64,000 nt of DNA from Novosphingobium album (ex Hu et al. 2023) (GTDB taxonomy: Bacteria; Pseudomonadota; Alphaproteobacteria; Sphingomonadales; Sphingomonadaceae): assembly GCF_022832385.1 (NCBI RefSeq), contig NZ_JALHLE010000005.1, positions 186,001-250,000 on the forward strand. Direction: 5' to 3'. Positions 36,520 to 45,909 of the stretch are shown piece by piece. The notes under the pieces were generated by a model, which saw nothing but the letters and a program-made list of their open reading frames with translations, was not told where the DNA came from and did not search any database. The translations under genes and the position numbers were made by a program. Every line of letters begins with the position of its first letter. The stretch's first letter is position 1.

Positions 36520-38219
36520 CCCAACTTCCATTCCCAGCCGAGCGGATCGCCGTCCATCACCTCGACGCCCTTGGCCGCCAGTTCATCGCGCAAGGCATCG
36601 GACGTGGCGAAATCCTTGTCGGCACGAGCCTGCTTGCGGCGCGCCAGCACGTCCTCGATCTCTGCTTCGGTGATCTCCACACCCTTTGGCTTGAGGCGCA
36701 AACCGGCGCGCTGGATATCGAACAGGTCCAGACCGAGCACCGAATCCATGGCCTCTACCGCAGCACGCTTGGCGGCGGGATCAACTTTCTTGGCCGCGAG
36801 CACGTCTTCCAGCGCAGTCAGGGCAACCGGGGTGTTCAGGTCCTCGCCGATGGCCTTCTCGAATGCGTCCAGCATTGCCGCCAGCTTGGGATGGCGAGCC
36901 TCACCCGGCGCCACATCCTTGAGCCGCTCGGCCGCCATGATCATGCGCTTGAGGCGGGTGAGCGCGGCGCCCAGTCCTTCCCAGCTGAATTCCAGTTCGC
37001 TCCGGTAGTGCGCCTGCAGGCACATCATGCGGTAGGCGAGCGGGTGGTAGCCCTTGTCGATCAGCAGTTGCAGCCGCAGGAACTCGCCCGAGGACTTGCT
37101 CATCTTGCCAGAGCGCTCGACGAGGAAGTTGTTGTGCATCCACACCCGTGCGCCTGAGTTGGCCGGCACGTCGAGGCCGTTGGTGCAGCAGAACGCCTGG
37201 TTCTGCGCAATCTCGTTGGGGTGGTGGATCTCGCGGTGGTCGATGCCCCCGGTGTGGATGTCGAACGGGAATCCGAGCAGGTCTCCCGACATCACCGAGC
37301 ATTCGAGATGCCAGCCCGGCGCGCCCTTGCCCCAAGGGGAGTCCCACTCCATCTGGCGCTTCTCGCCCGGCGGGGTCTTGCGCCAGATGGCGAAGTCTTC
37401 TTCGTTTCGCTTGCCTTCGACTGACTCTATGCGCCCTTCGCGCAATCTGGCTCCTGTTGCAGCAACGCTTTCCAATATTCTTAGAGGAGTTTGATCGTCT
37501 GCGGGGCTATCAGCCCACGTCCAGATATCGATTAAGTCCTGATACTTTTTCAACGACTTCCTACGATAAAACTCCCTGAGTGTAGTCAGAAAATCGACCG
37601 CAAGCTTATGAAACTTGGATTTCAAAACTTCATGGTCATCTTCCGACTGCAGAGATCGCAGCCCGGAACTAATTTTCATTAGCTCCGACATCAGGTCATC
37701 CTCTCTTGCCAACCGACCATAGTCCGCGACTGAGGAAACATCGAAGTAGAGGCCGCTGTCCAGTTCGTAGCAGTGCTTGTCCGCGATCGACTTCGCGAAC
37801 TCGATCATCTGCGGCACGTAATCGGTAGCAATCGACCACTTGGCGGGCTCGCGAATGTTCAGCGCCGCGATGTCCGCCCAGTAAGCCTCGGTATAGTGTT
37901 TCGCGATGTCCCAGATGGACTGGTGCTGCTGGCGCGCCATCTTCTCCATCTTGTCCTCACCCGCATCGGCATCGTCGGTGAGGTGGCCGACATCGGTGAT
38001 GTTGATGACGTGGGTGAGCTTGTAGCCCTTGTGGCTCAGCGTGCGGCCCAGAATGTCGGCGAAGACATAGGCGCGCATGTTGCCGATGTGCGGGTAATTG
38101 TAGACCGTCGGCCCGCAGGTATAGACCCGCGCCTCGCCCTCGTGGACGGGCTGAAACGGTTCGAGCTGGCGAGTCAGGCTGTTGAACAGCGTGAGACTGG
38201 GTGCATCGGTCATAGGCAC
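36516..38219 (-). CDS. cysS: cysteine--tRNA ligase with in-frame insertion
   Basis: A 567-residue class I synthetase; typical bacterial CysRS is about 460-500. The family core is intact: zinc ligand C35 (VYTCGPTVY), HIGN at 44-47, C307 with WHLECSVM, the second zinc region (IDHREIHHPNE), and KMSKS at 372-376. The extra length is about 76 residues inserted after YGRLAREDDL (residue ~173) and before TGARLREGRIES (residue ~255), where E. coli has only about 10 residues. The inserted DNA is about 45% GC by hand count, against over 60% around it. The genes overlap the RES gene by ATGA, so cysS leads the cysS-RES-dehydrogenase operon. Confidence 0.95.
   Translation of the reverse strand: MPMTDAPSLTLFNSLTRQLEPFQPVHEGEARVYTCGPTVYNYPHIGNMRAYVFADILGRTLSHKGYKLTHVINITDVGHLTDDADAGEDKMEKMARQQHQSIWDIAKHYTEAYWADIAALNIREPAKWSIATDYVPQMIEFAKSIADKHCYELDSGLYFDVSSVADYGRLAREDDLMSELMKISSGLRSLQSEDDHEVLKSKFHKLAVDFLTTLREFYRRKSLKKYQDLIDIWTWADSPADDQTPLRILESVAATGARLREGRIESVEGKRNEEDFAIWRKTPPGEKRQMEWDSPWGKGAPGWHLECSVMSGDLLGFPFDIHTGGIDHREIHHPNEIAQNQAFCCTNGLDVPANSGARVWMHNNFLVERSGKMSKSSGEFLRLQLLIDKGYHPLAYRMMCLQAHYRSELEFSWEGLGAALTRLKRMIMAAERLKDVAPGEARHPKLAAMLDAFEKAIGEDLNTPVALTALEDVLAAKKVDPAAKRAAVEAMDSVLGLDLFDIQRAGLRLKPKGVEITEAEIEDVLARRKQARADKDFATSDALRDELAAKGVEVMDGDPLGWEWKLG
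37455..37703 (-). other. AT-rich in-frame insertion within cysS
   Basis: This stretch encodes about residues 173-255 of CysRS, a helical, Lys/Glu/Leu/Ser-rich segment (for example SKFHKLAVDFLTTLREFYRR) with no match to the standard catalytic domain. GC of 37441-37680 is about 45% by hand count, well below the neighbours. The frame is kept and flanking catalytic motifs are intact. It shows no intein ends (no Cys/Ser start and no His-Asn end), and I see no repeat or terminal palindrome. Confidence 0.75.
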
Positions 38220-38246
38220 GCGGCATTAGGCGGCGCGCGGTTCCAG

Positions 38247-39158
38247 TCAAGCGGCGTGCGCGAACATCAGGAGGGCCACGCCGACCGTGATGAGCGCGAA
38301 GCCCGCCCATTCCCGCGCCGTCAGCCAGCGGCCCGAGACATAACGCGAGACGAGCGCCACCACCGGCATCTCTATCAGGGCAAGCGTGCGCACATTGGCC
38401 GCGATGGTCAGCGAGAAGGAAATGAACCAGCCAGCCGAAGCAATCGCCCCCAGCGCGCCCGCAACGACGCTGAGCCGCCATTCGCGCACCGAGCCCCAGA
38501 ATCCGGACGCATCCTTCACCACGAACCACACCGCCAGCGTCGCCGACTGGATCGCCAGAGACACCACCAGCATGACAAGGCTGCGCATCATGAACGTGCC
38601 TTCAGGCACAAGGTCGATCGAGGCCCGGAAGCAGATTGCTGTCAGACCGAACAGCGCGCCGCTGGCCACGCCGACGACCAGCGGCTTCCATTCCGCAAGT
38701 TGCGATGCATCGTCGCCCGCCCGCAGCGAGGACATCACGACACCTATCGTCACGATCAGGACCGCGACCCAGCCCAGCCAGGGCAGCCGGTCCCCGATCA
38801 GCACGAGGCCCAACAGGGCCACCGTGACCGGCTCGGTCTTGATGTAGGCATAGGCCACACCGAAATCGCGCTTGGCCATGACCACCAGCATCAACGCAGT
38901 CGCGACGATCTGGGTCACCGAACCGGCGAACGACCATGCCAGGGCTTCGGGCGGAATAGTCGGGAACGGGGCGGGAACGATCGCCAGATAGATGGCCAGC
39001 AGCACAGCTGCGAAAGGCAGGCCATAGACGAAGCGCACCTGCGTCCCGCCGATCGTGCCGATTCTAGCGCTCAGTTTCGACTGGAAGGCGTTACGGAACA
39101 CCTGCGCCATCGCCGCCGCCAGCGTGAACGGCACCCAAAGAAAGGGTGAAACGCTCAC
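38247..39158 (-). CDS. DMT superfamily transporter (EamA family)
   Basis: A 303-residue membrane protein with ten predicted helices in two EamA repeats. Examples are FLWVPFTLAAAMAQVF at the start, GWVAVLIVTIGVVMS in the middle, and ALITVGVALLMFAHAA at the end. The first repeat holds MAKRDFGVAYAYIKTEPV, a conserved EamA feature. It is probably a small-metabolite exporter; the substrate is not known. The gene ends 27 bases before cysS on the same strand, so weak co-transcription is possible. Confidence 0.85.
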   Translation of the reverse strand: MSVSPFLWVPFTLAAAMAQVFRNAFQSKLSARIGTIGGTQVRFVYGLPFAAVLLAIYLAIVPAPFPTIPPEALAWSFAGSVTQIVATALMLVVMAKRDFGVAYAYIKTEPVTVALLGLVLIGDRLPWLGWVAVLIVTIGVVMSSLRAGDDASQLAEWKPLVVGVASGALFGLTAICFRASIDLVPEGTFMMRSLVMLVVSLAIQSATLAVWFVVKDASGFWGSVREWRLSVVAGALGAIASAGWFISFSLTIAANVRTLALIEMPVVALVSRYVSGRWLTAREWAGFALITVGVALLMFAHAA

Positions 39159-39188
39159 CCCGTCCTCACACCGCTGCTCGTTGCACTA

Positions 39189-39848
39189 TCAGAACCCAAG
39201 AAAACGCACCTGTTCGTCGAGCGGCACGCGCTCGCGCTCGAAATTGTTCACTGCCGCATCGGGATCGCGGTACCCGATGGCAATGCCGCAGAACAGCATG
39301 GTGTCATCGGACAGGCCGAGATGCGTCTTGATGGTCCGCCCATAGATGCCCATCCATTCCTGTGGGCAGGAATCGAGTCCTTCATCGCGCAGCAACAGCA
39401 TGATCGTTTGCAGCCACATCCCCACATCGGACCACTGCGGTTCCTTCATCAATTTGGGGAAATGGCTGAGCAGCAGCACCGGCGCCCCGAACGAGGTCAG
39501 GTTCTGCCGTGAAAACAGTTCGCGCTGGTCAACGTCCTGACGACCGATCGCCATCGCCCCATACATTTGCGCGCCCAGCGTGCTGAGACGCTGCTTGTAC
39601 TTGTCCACCTGGCCCGGAGCCGAGAAGTCGTATTCGAGCGGATCGTCGGGCTTGCTCGCCAGCAGAACGTCCTGCAGCGCCTTGAGCGGAGCGCCGGTGA
39701 GCACGGTCGCTTCCCACGGCTGGTAGTTGCAGCCTGAAGGCGCCATGCGCGCGGCTTCGAGCACGCGGCGCATGGTTTCGAGATCAACGGTTTGTTCGGT
39801 AAAAGCCCGGATCGAGCGGCGGGTGACAACGGCTTCGGCAACGTTCAT
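39189..39848 (-). CDS. nitroreductase family protein
   Basis: A 219-residue flavoenzyme. The start MNVAEAVVTRRSIRAFTEQ, then EAARMAPSGCNYQPWEATVL (FMN-binding Ser/Asn), and a C-terminal LFCGIAIGYRDPDAAVN are the standard nitroreductase layout. It binds FMN and uses NAD(P)H to reduce nitroaromatics or quinones. Substrate not determined. It ends 30 bases before the DMT gene's start; both read leftward. Confidence 0.88.
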   Translation of the reverse strand: MNVAEAVVTRRSIRAFTEQTVDLETMRRVLEAARMAPSGCNYQPWEATVLTGAPLKALQDVLLASKPDDPLEYDFSAPGQVDKYKQRLSTLGAQMYGAMAIGRQDVDQRELFSRQNLTSFGAPVLLLSHFPKLMKEPQWSDVGMWLQTIMLLLRDEGLDSCPQEWMGIYGRTIKTHLGLSDDTMLFCGIAIGYRDPDAAVNNFERERVPLDEQVRFLGF

Positions 39849-39949
39849 CGGCAGGTTCCGGCAATTCGAGGGATGGGATTCGCGCCGGGCAATCTGATCA
39901 TTTTGATGAACAATTCAATACCGAATGGTACAATACCGTTCCGCAGCGC

Positions 39950-41764
39950 TCATTCTTCCTCGAACAGACCAGCCAATTGCTCGATCATCGTCCCGCCAAG
40001 CTGCTCGGCATCCATGATCGTCACCGCCCGCCGGTAATACCGCGTCACATCGTGACCGATGCCGATCGCCACGAGCTGCACCGGGCTCTTGGCTTCGATC
40101 CAGTCGATCACCTTGCGGAGATGCGCTTCGAGATAACCGGCCGAATTCACCGACAGCGTCGAATCGTCCACCGGCGCGCCGTCCGAGATGACCATCAGGA
40201 TACGCCGGTCTTCCGGCCGGGCCAGCATACGGCTGTGCGCCCACAACAAAGCCTCGCCGTCGATGTTCTCTTTCAGCAGCCCTTCGCGCATCATCAGGCC
40301 AAGGTTCTTGCGGGCGCGGCGCCATGGCTCGTCGGCCTGCTTGTAGACGATGTGCCGCAAGTCGTTGAGACGGCCGGGATGCTGCGGCTTGCCACTGGCC
40401 AGCCAGGTTTCGCGGCTCTGCCCGCCCTTCCAGGCACGCGTCGTGAAGCCGAGGATCTCGACCTTCACGCCGCAGCGCTCCAGCGTGCGCGCCAGCACAT
40501 CGGCACTTATCGCCGCGATCGAGATCGGCCGCCCGCGCATCGAGCCCGAATTGTCGAGCAGCAGCGTGACGACCGTGTCCTTGAACTCGACGTCGCGCTC
40601 GACCTTGTAGGACAGCGACTGGCCAGGTGAGACCACCACGCGGGCAAGCCTTGCAGCATCGAGCAGGCCTTCTTCCTGATCGAAATCCCACGAACGGCTC
40701 TGCTGCGCCATGAGGCGGCGCTGCAGCCGGTTCGCCAGCCGGGTGACAATGCCCTGCAACCCCTTGAGCTGGGCATCAAGGTAAGCGCGCAGACGCGTAA
40801 GCTCTTCATCGTCGCACAGGTCCGCTGCGCCCACGACTTCGTCGAATGCCTCGGTAAAGACCTTGTAGTCGAACCCTTCGGGAATATTGGTCCAAGGACG
40901 GTTCGGACGGACGGGCATCATGCCCTCCTCACCCTCTTCACCTTCCTGGCCCTCTTCCATGTCGTCCGAGGATTCGCCTTCGGATTCGCTTTCGCCTTCG
41001 TCCTCGCCCTGCGAGGGTTCGGCGGCCATTTCCGTCGGCTGCTGTTCCTGGCCGGATTCGTCGCCTTCCTGCTCTTCCTCGGTCTCCTCGTCGCCGTCCA
41101 TGTCGTCCGCCTCGTCGGGCGGCTGCTGAACGTCTTCGGCGCGGGTCAGTTCGAGGTGTTCGAGCATGTCGAGTGCCAGAGACTGGAAGGCCTTCTGGTC
41201 TTCCAGCGACGACGCCAGAGCCTCGAAATCGGCGCCGGCCTTGTCCTCGATCCACGCGCGGACCATCTCCACGCCCGCGTGCGCTTCGGCCGGGACGGGC
41301 TGGCCCGTGAGCTTCTCGCGCAGGAGCAGCGCCAGTGCGGACTGTACCGGCACCGCATCAGGGGTCTCAGCGCGGGTAATCGGGTCCGACGCCATCCGCG
41401 CCATCAGCGACGCATCGAGATTTGCGCGCATGCCGGAATAGGCATTGGCGCCAAGCGCCTCGTACCGGACCATCTCCACTGCATCGTAGCACGCCCGCGC
41501 CGATGGTTCGGACGGTGCATGGCGCATATGCAGCTTGTCGTTGTGATGGCGCAGCTTGAGCGCGAAGCTGTCGGAATAGCCGCGTGCCTGCATCGCGGCC
41601 CCGCGCGGCAGGCTGCGTCCAGGCATCGGCACGCGGAAGACATTGCCCGAAGAGCTGGGGGCGTCAGCCGTCCAGTTGACTTCGATTTCGCTGTCGTGCG
41701 CAATGGCGCGGCTGGCGCCTGCGAGGACGGACTTGAAGCGGTCTGCGGGAGATTCGTCTGACAT
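39950..41764 (-). CDS. cobT: CobT-type protein (cobaltochelatase subunit-like, VWA domain)
   Basis: A 604-residue protein with the CobT layout: helical N-terminal region, an acidic middle (residues ~215-290, runs of Asp/Glu such as [20 protein letters not shown]), and a C-terminal von Willebrand A domain with [13 protein letters not shown] (D-x-S-x-S) and DGAPVDDS. In aerobic B12 synthesis CobT joins CobS (AAA+) and CobN to insert cobalt. No cobS or cobN is in this window; orphan cobS-cobT pairs also exist outside B12 synthesis. The cobT name follows the domain pattern only. Confidence 0.85.
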   Translation of the reverse strand: MSDESPADRFKSVLAGASRAIAHDSEIEVNWTADAPSSSGNVFRVPMPGRSLPRGAAMQARGYSDSFALKLRHHNDKLHMRHAPSEPSARACYDAVEMVRYEALGANAYSGMRANLDASLMARMASDPITRAETPDAVPVQSALALLLREKLTGQPVPAEAHAGVEMVRAWIEDKAGADFEALASSLEDQKAFQSLALDMLEHLELTRAEDVQQPPDEADDMDGDEETEEEQEGDESGQEQQPTEMAAEPSQGEDEGESESEGESSDDMEEGQEGEEGEEGMMPVRPNRPWTNIPEGFDYKVFTEAFDEVVGAADLCDDEELTRLRAYLDAQLKGLQGIVTRLANRLQRRLMAQQSRSWDFDQEEGLLDAARLARVVVSPGQSLSYKVERDVEFKDTVVTLLLDNSGSMRGRPISIAAISADVLARTLERCGVKVEILGFTTRAWKGGQSRETWLASGKPQHPGRLNDLRHIVYKQADEPWRRARKNLGLMMREGLLKENIDGEALLWAHSRMLARPEDRRILMVISDGAPVDDSTLSVNSAGYLEAHLRKVIDWIEAKSPVQLVAIGIGHDVTRYYRRAVTIMDAEQLGGTMIEQLAGLFEEE

Positions 41765-41821
41765 TGCCGCAGTGCCTAGCGCATCGGTGCGACCGGCTCA
41801 AATGGGCGATGTGCGAGGGGG

Positions 41822-41895
41822 CTTCGACAAGCTCAGTCTGAGCGGATTGAAATGAGGTTGTAACCCCACCTCCGCTCATCCTGAGCCTGTCGAAG
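41822..41895. repeat. REP-like inverted repeat (CTTCGACA...GCTCA)
   Basis: Arms 41822-41845 (CTTCGACAAGCTCAGTCTGAGC...) and 41872-41895 are inverted copies of 24 bases with three mismatches, and separated by 26 bases. The sequence TTCGACAGGCTCAGGATGAGCGG type is a widely dispersed palindrome in sphingomonad genomes (recollection). It lies upstream of cobT and past the end of the transaldolase gene. Confidence 0.65.
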
Positions 41896-41911
41896 GATAA
41901 TCAGAGAAAAA

Positions 41912-42562
41912 TCAGATCGACTGGCCGGTCTTGGCCCAGTCAGCCAGGAAGCCTTCGATGCCCTTTTCAGTCAGGACATGCTTGAACAGACCCTTGATGA
42001 CGGCCGGAGGTGCGGTCATCACGTCGGCGCCGATCTTGGCTGCCTGCAGCACGTGAACACCGTGGCGGATCGAGGCGACGAGGATTTCAGTCTCGAAGGC
42101 ATAGTTGTCGTAGATCAGGCGAATGTCGCTGATCAGGTCCATGCCGTCGAAGCCGTTGTCGTCGTGGCGGCCAACGAAGGGCGACACGAAAGTCGCGCCC
42201 GCCTTCGCGGCGAGAAGCGCCTGATTGGCCGAGAAGCACAGCGTGACGTTGACCATGGTGCCGTCCGAAGTCAGCGCCTTGCAGGTCTTCAGGCCATCGA
42301 TGGTGAGCGGCACCTTGATGCAGACATTGTCGGCGATCTTGCGCAGCACTTCGGCCTCGCGCATCATCCCGGCATGATCGAGCGCGACGACTTCGGCGCT
42401 GACCGGGCCATCCACAATGCCACAGATTTCCCTGGTGACTTCCATGAAGTCACGCCCGGACTTGGCGATCAGCGAAGGGTTGGTGGTGACGCCATCGAGC
42501 AGGCCGGTCGCGGCCAGGTCCTTGATGTCGTCGATTTCGGCGGTGTCAGCGAAGAATTTCAT
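41912..42562 (-). CDS. transaldolase / fructose-6-phosphate aldolase-like (TalC/Fsa family)
   Basis: A 216-residue short transaldolase. It starts [20 protein letters not shown], has VTTNPSLI near residue 25, the Schiff-base Lys in [13 protein letters not shown] (near 84), and [25 protein letters not shown] in the C-terminal half. The length matches the TalC/Fsa group, not the classical 320-residue TalB. It moves dihydroxyacetone units in the pentose phosphate pathway or cleaves fructose 6-phosphate; which one cannot be told. It is divergent from priA. Confidence 0.93.
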   Translation of the reverse strand: MKFFADTAEIDDIKDLAATGLLDGVTTNPSLIAKSGRDFMEVTREICGIVDGPVSAEVVALDHAGMMREAEVLRKIADNVCIKVPLTIDGLKTCKALTSDGTMVNVTLCFSANQALLAAKAGATFVSPFVGRHDDNGFDGMDLISDIRLIYDNYAFETEILVASIRHGVHVLQAAKIGADVMTAPPAVIKGLFKHVLTEKGIEGFLADWAKTGQSI

Positions 42563-42713
42563 GATGCGATCCTGAATTGGCGAGTCTGACGCGCCCTATA
42601 GGGAAGCGAATCGCGTGCGGCTAGGCTTTGCCATGGCTGCACGCGGCTGATCCCCAGCCCAGACAGCGCGCCGCCTTCACGCGCCGCCATGGCAGTGCCT
42701 ATATGCGCCAAAC

Positions 42714-44879
42714 ATGAAACGCGTCCGACTCCTTGTCTTCAATGCCGCACTGGGCGTGCTGGACTACCACGTGCCGGACGGCGTCGACGTCGAATACGGC
42801 TCGGTGGTCATAGCCCCGCTCGGTCCGCGTCAGGTGCTCGGGATCGTCTGGGAAGCGGAGCGGCTGAGCGCGCAGGACGTGCCCGAATCGAAGCTGCGGC
42901 CGCTACTGGAAGTGCTGCCGGTGCCTCCACTGCCGCAGCAGTTGCGGCGCCTGATCGAATGGACGGCCGACTATTATTGCGCATCGCTTTCGTCCGTCGC
43001 GCGGATGGCGCTCGGCAGCATGGCAGCCCTGCGCGGCGGCGGCACGACGACCGAATACCGCCTGACCGGCGTCGAACCCGCACGCCTCACACCGCAGCGC
43101 GCCGCTGCACTCGACGCCCTGCAAGGCGAGCAGGCGTCGATCCGCGAACTGGCCGAACTGGCCAGTGTATCCGAAGGCGTGCTGCGCGGTATGGCCGGGG
43201 CCGGGCTTCTGGAGCCCGTGGCGGTCGATCTGGATCGCCCCTACCCGCGTGCCCGGCCGGAATTTGCCGTTCCGCACCTCAGTGAAACCCAGAAAGCTGC
43301 CGCGGACACCTTCATAGCTTCCGTCCGCGAACATCAGTTTGCCCCCTTCCTGCTCGACGGAGTGACCGGATCGGGCAAGACCGAATGCTATTTCGAGGCC
43401 GTGGCCGAGGCACTGCGGCTGGGACGGCAGGTGCTGGTCCTGCTGCCCGAAATCGCCCTGACCGAGAACTTCCTGCGGCGATTCGAGCAGCGTTTCGGCG
43501 TACCGCCGGTGCTGTGGCACTCCTCGCTGAAATCGAGCGAACGGCGGCGGGCCTGGCGGGCGATCGTCAGCGGCGACGCGCAAGTCGTTGTCGGTGCTCG
43601 TTCGGCGCTGTTCCTGCCTTACGCCAGCCTTGGCCTCATCGTTGTCGACGAAGCGCACGAGGTATCCTTCAAGCAGGATGACGGCGTGCGCTACAATGCC
43701 CGCGATGTCGCTGTGATCCGCGCCAAGTTCGAAAAGATCCCGGTCGTGCTCGCCAGCGCGACGCCAGCGCTCGAATCGATGCAGCTCGCCGAAGCCGGAG
43801 TCTACCGGAAGATCGAGCTGCCAGACCGTTTCGGCGGCGCCATGCTGCCCGACATCCGGATAGTCGACTTGCGCCACGAACCGCCCGAGCGCGGCCACTG
43901 GATCGCGCCACGGCTGGTCGAGGAAATGAAGGAACGGCTGGCACGCGGCGAACAGTCGCTGCTCTTCCTCAACCGCCGCGGCTATGCCCCGCTGACGCTG
44001 TGCCGGCACTGCGGCTACCGCTTCCAGTGCCCGAACTGCACCGCATGGCTGGTCGAACACCGTTTTTCCCAGCGCCTCGCCTGCCATCACTGCGGCCACG
44101 AAGTGCCCGTTCCCGATGCCTGCCCGGAATGCGGCACGGCCGATTGCCTCGTTGCCTGCGGCCCCGGTGTTGAACGCATTGCCGACGAAGTGGCAGAAAT
44201 CCTGCCCGAAGCCCGCACGGCCCTTGTCACCTCGGATACGATGAACACGCCCGAGGCGATCGGAGAATTCGTCGCGAAAGCCGAAGGCGGCGCCATTGAC
44301 GTGATCATCGGCACCCAGCTCGTCACAAAAGGATACCACTTCCCCGAACTGACGCTGGTGGGCGTGATCGACGCCGATCTTGGCCTCGAAGGTGGAGATT
44401 TGCGCGCGGCGGAGCGTACCTACCAGCAGATCGCGCAGGTGGCCGGGCGCGCGGGGCGCGGCGAGAAGCCCGGCGAAGTGCTGATTCAGACCCGGCACCC
44501 CGAAGCGGCCGTCATCGCCGCGCTGGCGAACGGCGACCGCGATGCCTTCTACGCTGCCGAAACCGAGTCACGCCGCGACGCGGGCGCACCGCCGTTCGGG
44601 CGCTGGGCTGCCATCATCGTCAGTTCCGAAGATCAGGCCGAAGCACTTGCAGCAGCACGCGCCATTGGCGGCACGGCCCCCAACCTGCCTGACATGCTGG
44701 TGCTGGGCCCTGCCCCGGCGCCGCTATCGCTGTTGCGCGGGCGCCACCGCTTCCGGCTGCTGATCAACGCCCGGCGATCGGCGGAATTGCAGAAGGCGCT
44801 GCGCGACTGGCTGGAGCCGCTACAGTTTCCCAAGGGGGTTCGCGTCAATATCGACGTCGATCCCTACTCGTTCGTCTGA
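42714..44879 (+). CDS. priA: primosomal replication protein N' (PriA helicase)
   Basis: A 721-residue DNA helicase that restarts stalled forks. The N-terminal DNA-binding domain (MKRVRLLVFNAALGVLDYHVP) is followed by Walker A DGVTGSGKTECYFEA near residue 221, DEAH box IVVDEAHEVSFKQDD, and helicase motif ASATPALESM. The Cys-rich zinc-binding insert contains CRHCGYRFQCPNC and CHHCG...CPECG near 435-485. The final segment FRLLINARRSAEL is typical of PriA. Its stop overlaps the convergent ada gene by 16 bases. Confidence 0.96.
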   Translation: MKRVRLLVFNAALGVLDYHVPDGVDVEYGSVVIAPLGPRQVLGIVWEAERLSAQDVPESKLRPLLEVLPVPPLPQQLRRLIEWTADYYCASLSSVARMALGSMAALRGGGTTTEYRLTGVEPARLTPQRAAALDALQGEQASIRELAELASVSEGVLRGMAGAGLLEPVAVDLDRPYPRARPEFAVPHLSETQKAAADTFIASVREHQFAPFLLDGVTGSGKTECYFEAVAEALRLGRQVLVLLPEIALTENFLRRFEQRFGVPPVLWHSSLKSSERRRAWRAIVSGDAQVVVGARSALFLPYASLGLIVVDEAHEVSFKQDDGVRYNARDVAVIRAKFEKIPVVLASATPALESMQLAEAGVYRKIELPDRFGGAMLPDIRIVDLRHEPPERGHWIAPRLVEEMKERLARGEQSLLFLNRRGYAPLTLCRHCGYRFQCPNCTAWLVEHRFSQRLACHHCGHEVPVPDACPECGTADCLVACGPGVERIADEVAEILPEARTALVTSDTMNTPEAIGEFVAKAEGGAIDVIIGTQLVTKGYHFPELTLVGVIDADLGLEGGDLRAAERTYQQIAQVAGRAGRGEKPGEVLIQTRHPEAAVIAALANGDRDAFYAAETESRRDAGAPPFGRWAAIIVSSEDQAEALAAARAIGGTAPNLPDMLVLGPAPAPLSLLRGRHRFRLLINARRSAELQKALRDWLEPLQFPKGVRVNIDVDPYSFV

Positions 44880-45907
44880 CCACCCTCGCGCCGCAGCAAC
44901 TCGCGTTTAATGTCGAGACCATAGGCGTAGCCGCCCAGCGACCCGTCGGTGCGAATCACGCGATGGCAGGGAATCAGCACGGCGACGTTGTTAGCACCGT
45001 TGGCTGAACCCGCCGCGCGCACGGCCCCCGGCTTGCCCACCGCTGCGGCAATCTGCGCGTAGGAGCGGGTTTCGCCGGGCGGGATACGCTGCAACTCCCG
45101 CCAGACGGCTTCCTGAAAGGCCGTCCCCTGGACGTCGAGCGGAATCGCTCGGCTATCGCCCGGCTGCTCGACGGCGGAGACCACGTCGGCAAGAAGACTG
45201 GCGAATGCCGCCCCGCCTTCCACCAGTTCCGCCTTGGGAAAGCGCTCGGCCAGATCCTCGCGGCCTTCGGCGAACGAGAGACGACACACACCTTTCGCCG
45301 TCGCCGCAACCAGCATCGGCCCGAGCGTCGTTGGCACCACGGCCCAATGGATTGTCACTCCGCGCCCACCATCCCGCCACGCGGAAGGTGCCATACCCAA
45401 TCTCCCTTCACTCGCTTCATAGAAGCGCGACGAGGCAGCGAAACCGGCATCATAGATAGCCTCGGTGACACTCGCGCCCGAACTGAGTGCATCGCCCGCC
45501 CGCTGAATACGGCGGGCACGCAGGAATTGCGCGGGCGACAGGCCAACGGCACGCTTGAACAACCGCTGAAAATGGGCGGGACTATAGCCCACTTCTCCAG
45601 CCAATTCCGCGAGCGCGGGTGCCTCCTCCGCCTGCTCCAGCATTTCGATCGCGCGCGATATGGCATTCTCGTCTCGCGACACGTCGTTCGGACGGCAGCG
45701 CAGGCAGGGCCGCAGGCCTTCGGCTTCGGCCATGTCCGGGCCATCGAAGAAGCGGACATTCTCGCGCCGGGGATGACGGGCCGAACAGGACGGCCGGCAA
45801 TAGATCCCGGTCGACAGCACGCCCGTGACAAAGCGCCCGTCAAACGAACGGTCGCGCGCCAGTACGGCCTGCCAGGCCCGGTCATCATCGAGAGTCATGG
45901 TTGCCAT
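44864..45907 (-). CDS. ada: Ada-like methylated-DNA repair protein and regulator
   Basis: A 347-residue protein with the Ada order. The N-terminal zinc domain has C37, C41, C68 and C71 (GIYCRPSC and PCLRCRP); C37 would accept a methyl group from phosphotriesters. The AraC-type helix-turn-helix follows (ELAGEVGYSPAHFQRLFKRAVGLSPAQF, split here as SPAHFQRLFKRAVG). The C-terminal O6-methylguanine transferase has the active-site Cys in LIPCHRVI near residue 313. The SD GGAGG overlaps the stop of the upstream DUF1203 gene, so the two are coupled. On methylation the N-terminal domain would activate its own promoter. Confidence 0.94.
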   Translation of the reverse strand: MATMTLDDDRAWQAVLARDRSFDGRFVTGVLSTGIYCRPSCSARHPRRENVRFFDGPDMAEAEGLRPCLRCRPNDVSRDENAISRAIEMLEQAEEAPALAELAGEVGYSPAHFQRLFKRAVGLSPAQFLRARRIQRAGDALSSGASVTEAIYDAGFAASSRFYEASEGRLGMAPSAWRDGGRGVTIHWAVVPTTLGPMLVAATAKGVCRLSFAEGREDLAERFPKAELVEGGAAFASLLADVVSAVEQPGDSRAIPLDVQGTAFQEAVWRELQRIPPGETRSYAQIAAAVGKPGAVRAAGSANGANNVAVLIPCHRVIRTDGSLGGYAYGLDIKRELLRREGGQTNE

Positions 45908-45909
45908 AT

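Noticed and set aside
37455..37703. Intein in cysS
   Set aside because: The insert is too short and has neither Cys/Ser at its first residue nor His-Asn at its end; it is better read as a domain insertion.
42903..44498. 531-residue open frame antisense to priA
   Set aside because: Shadow of priA; no motif.
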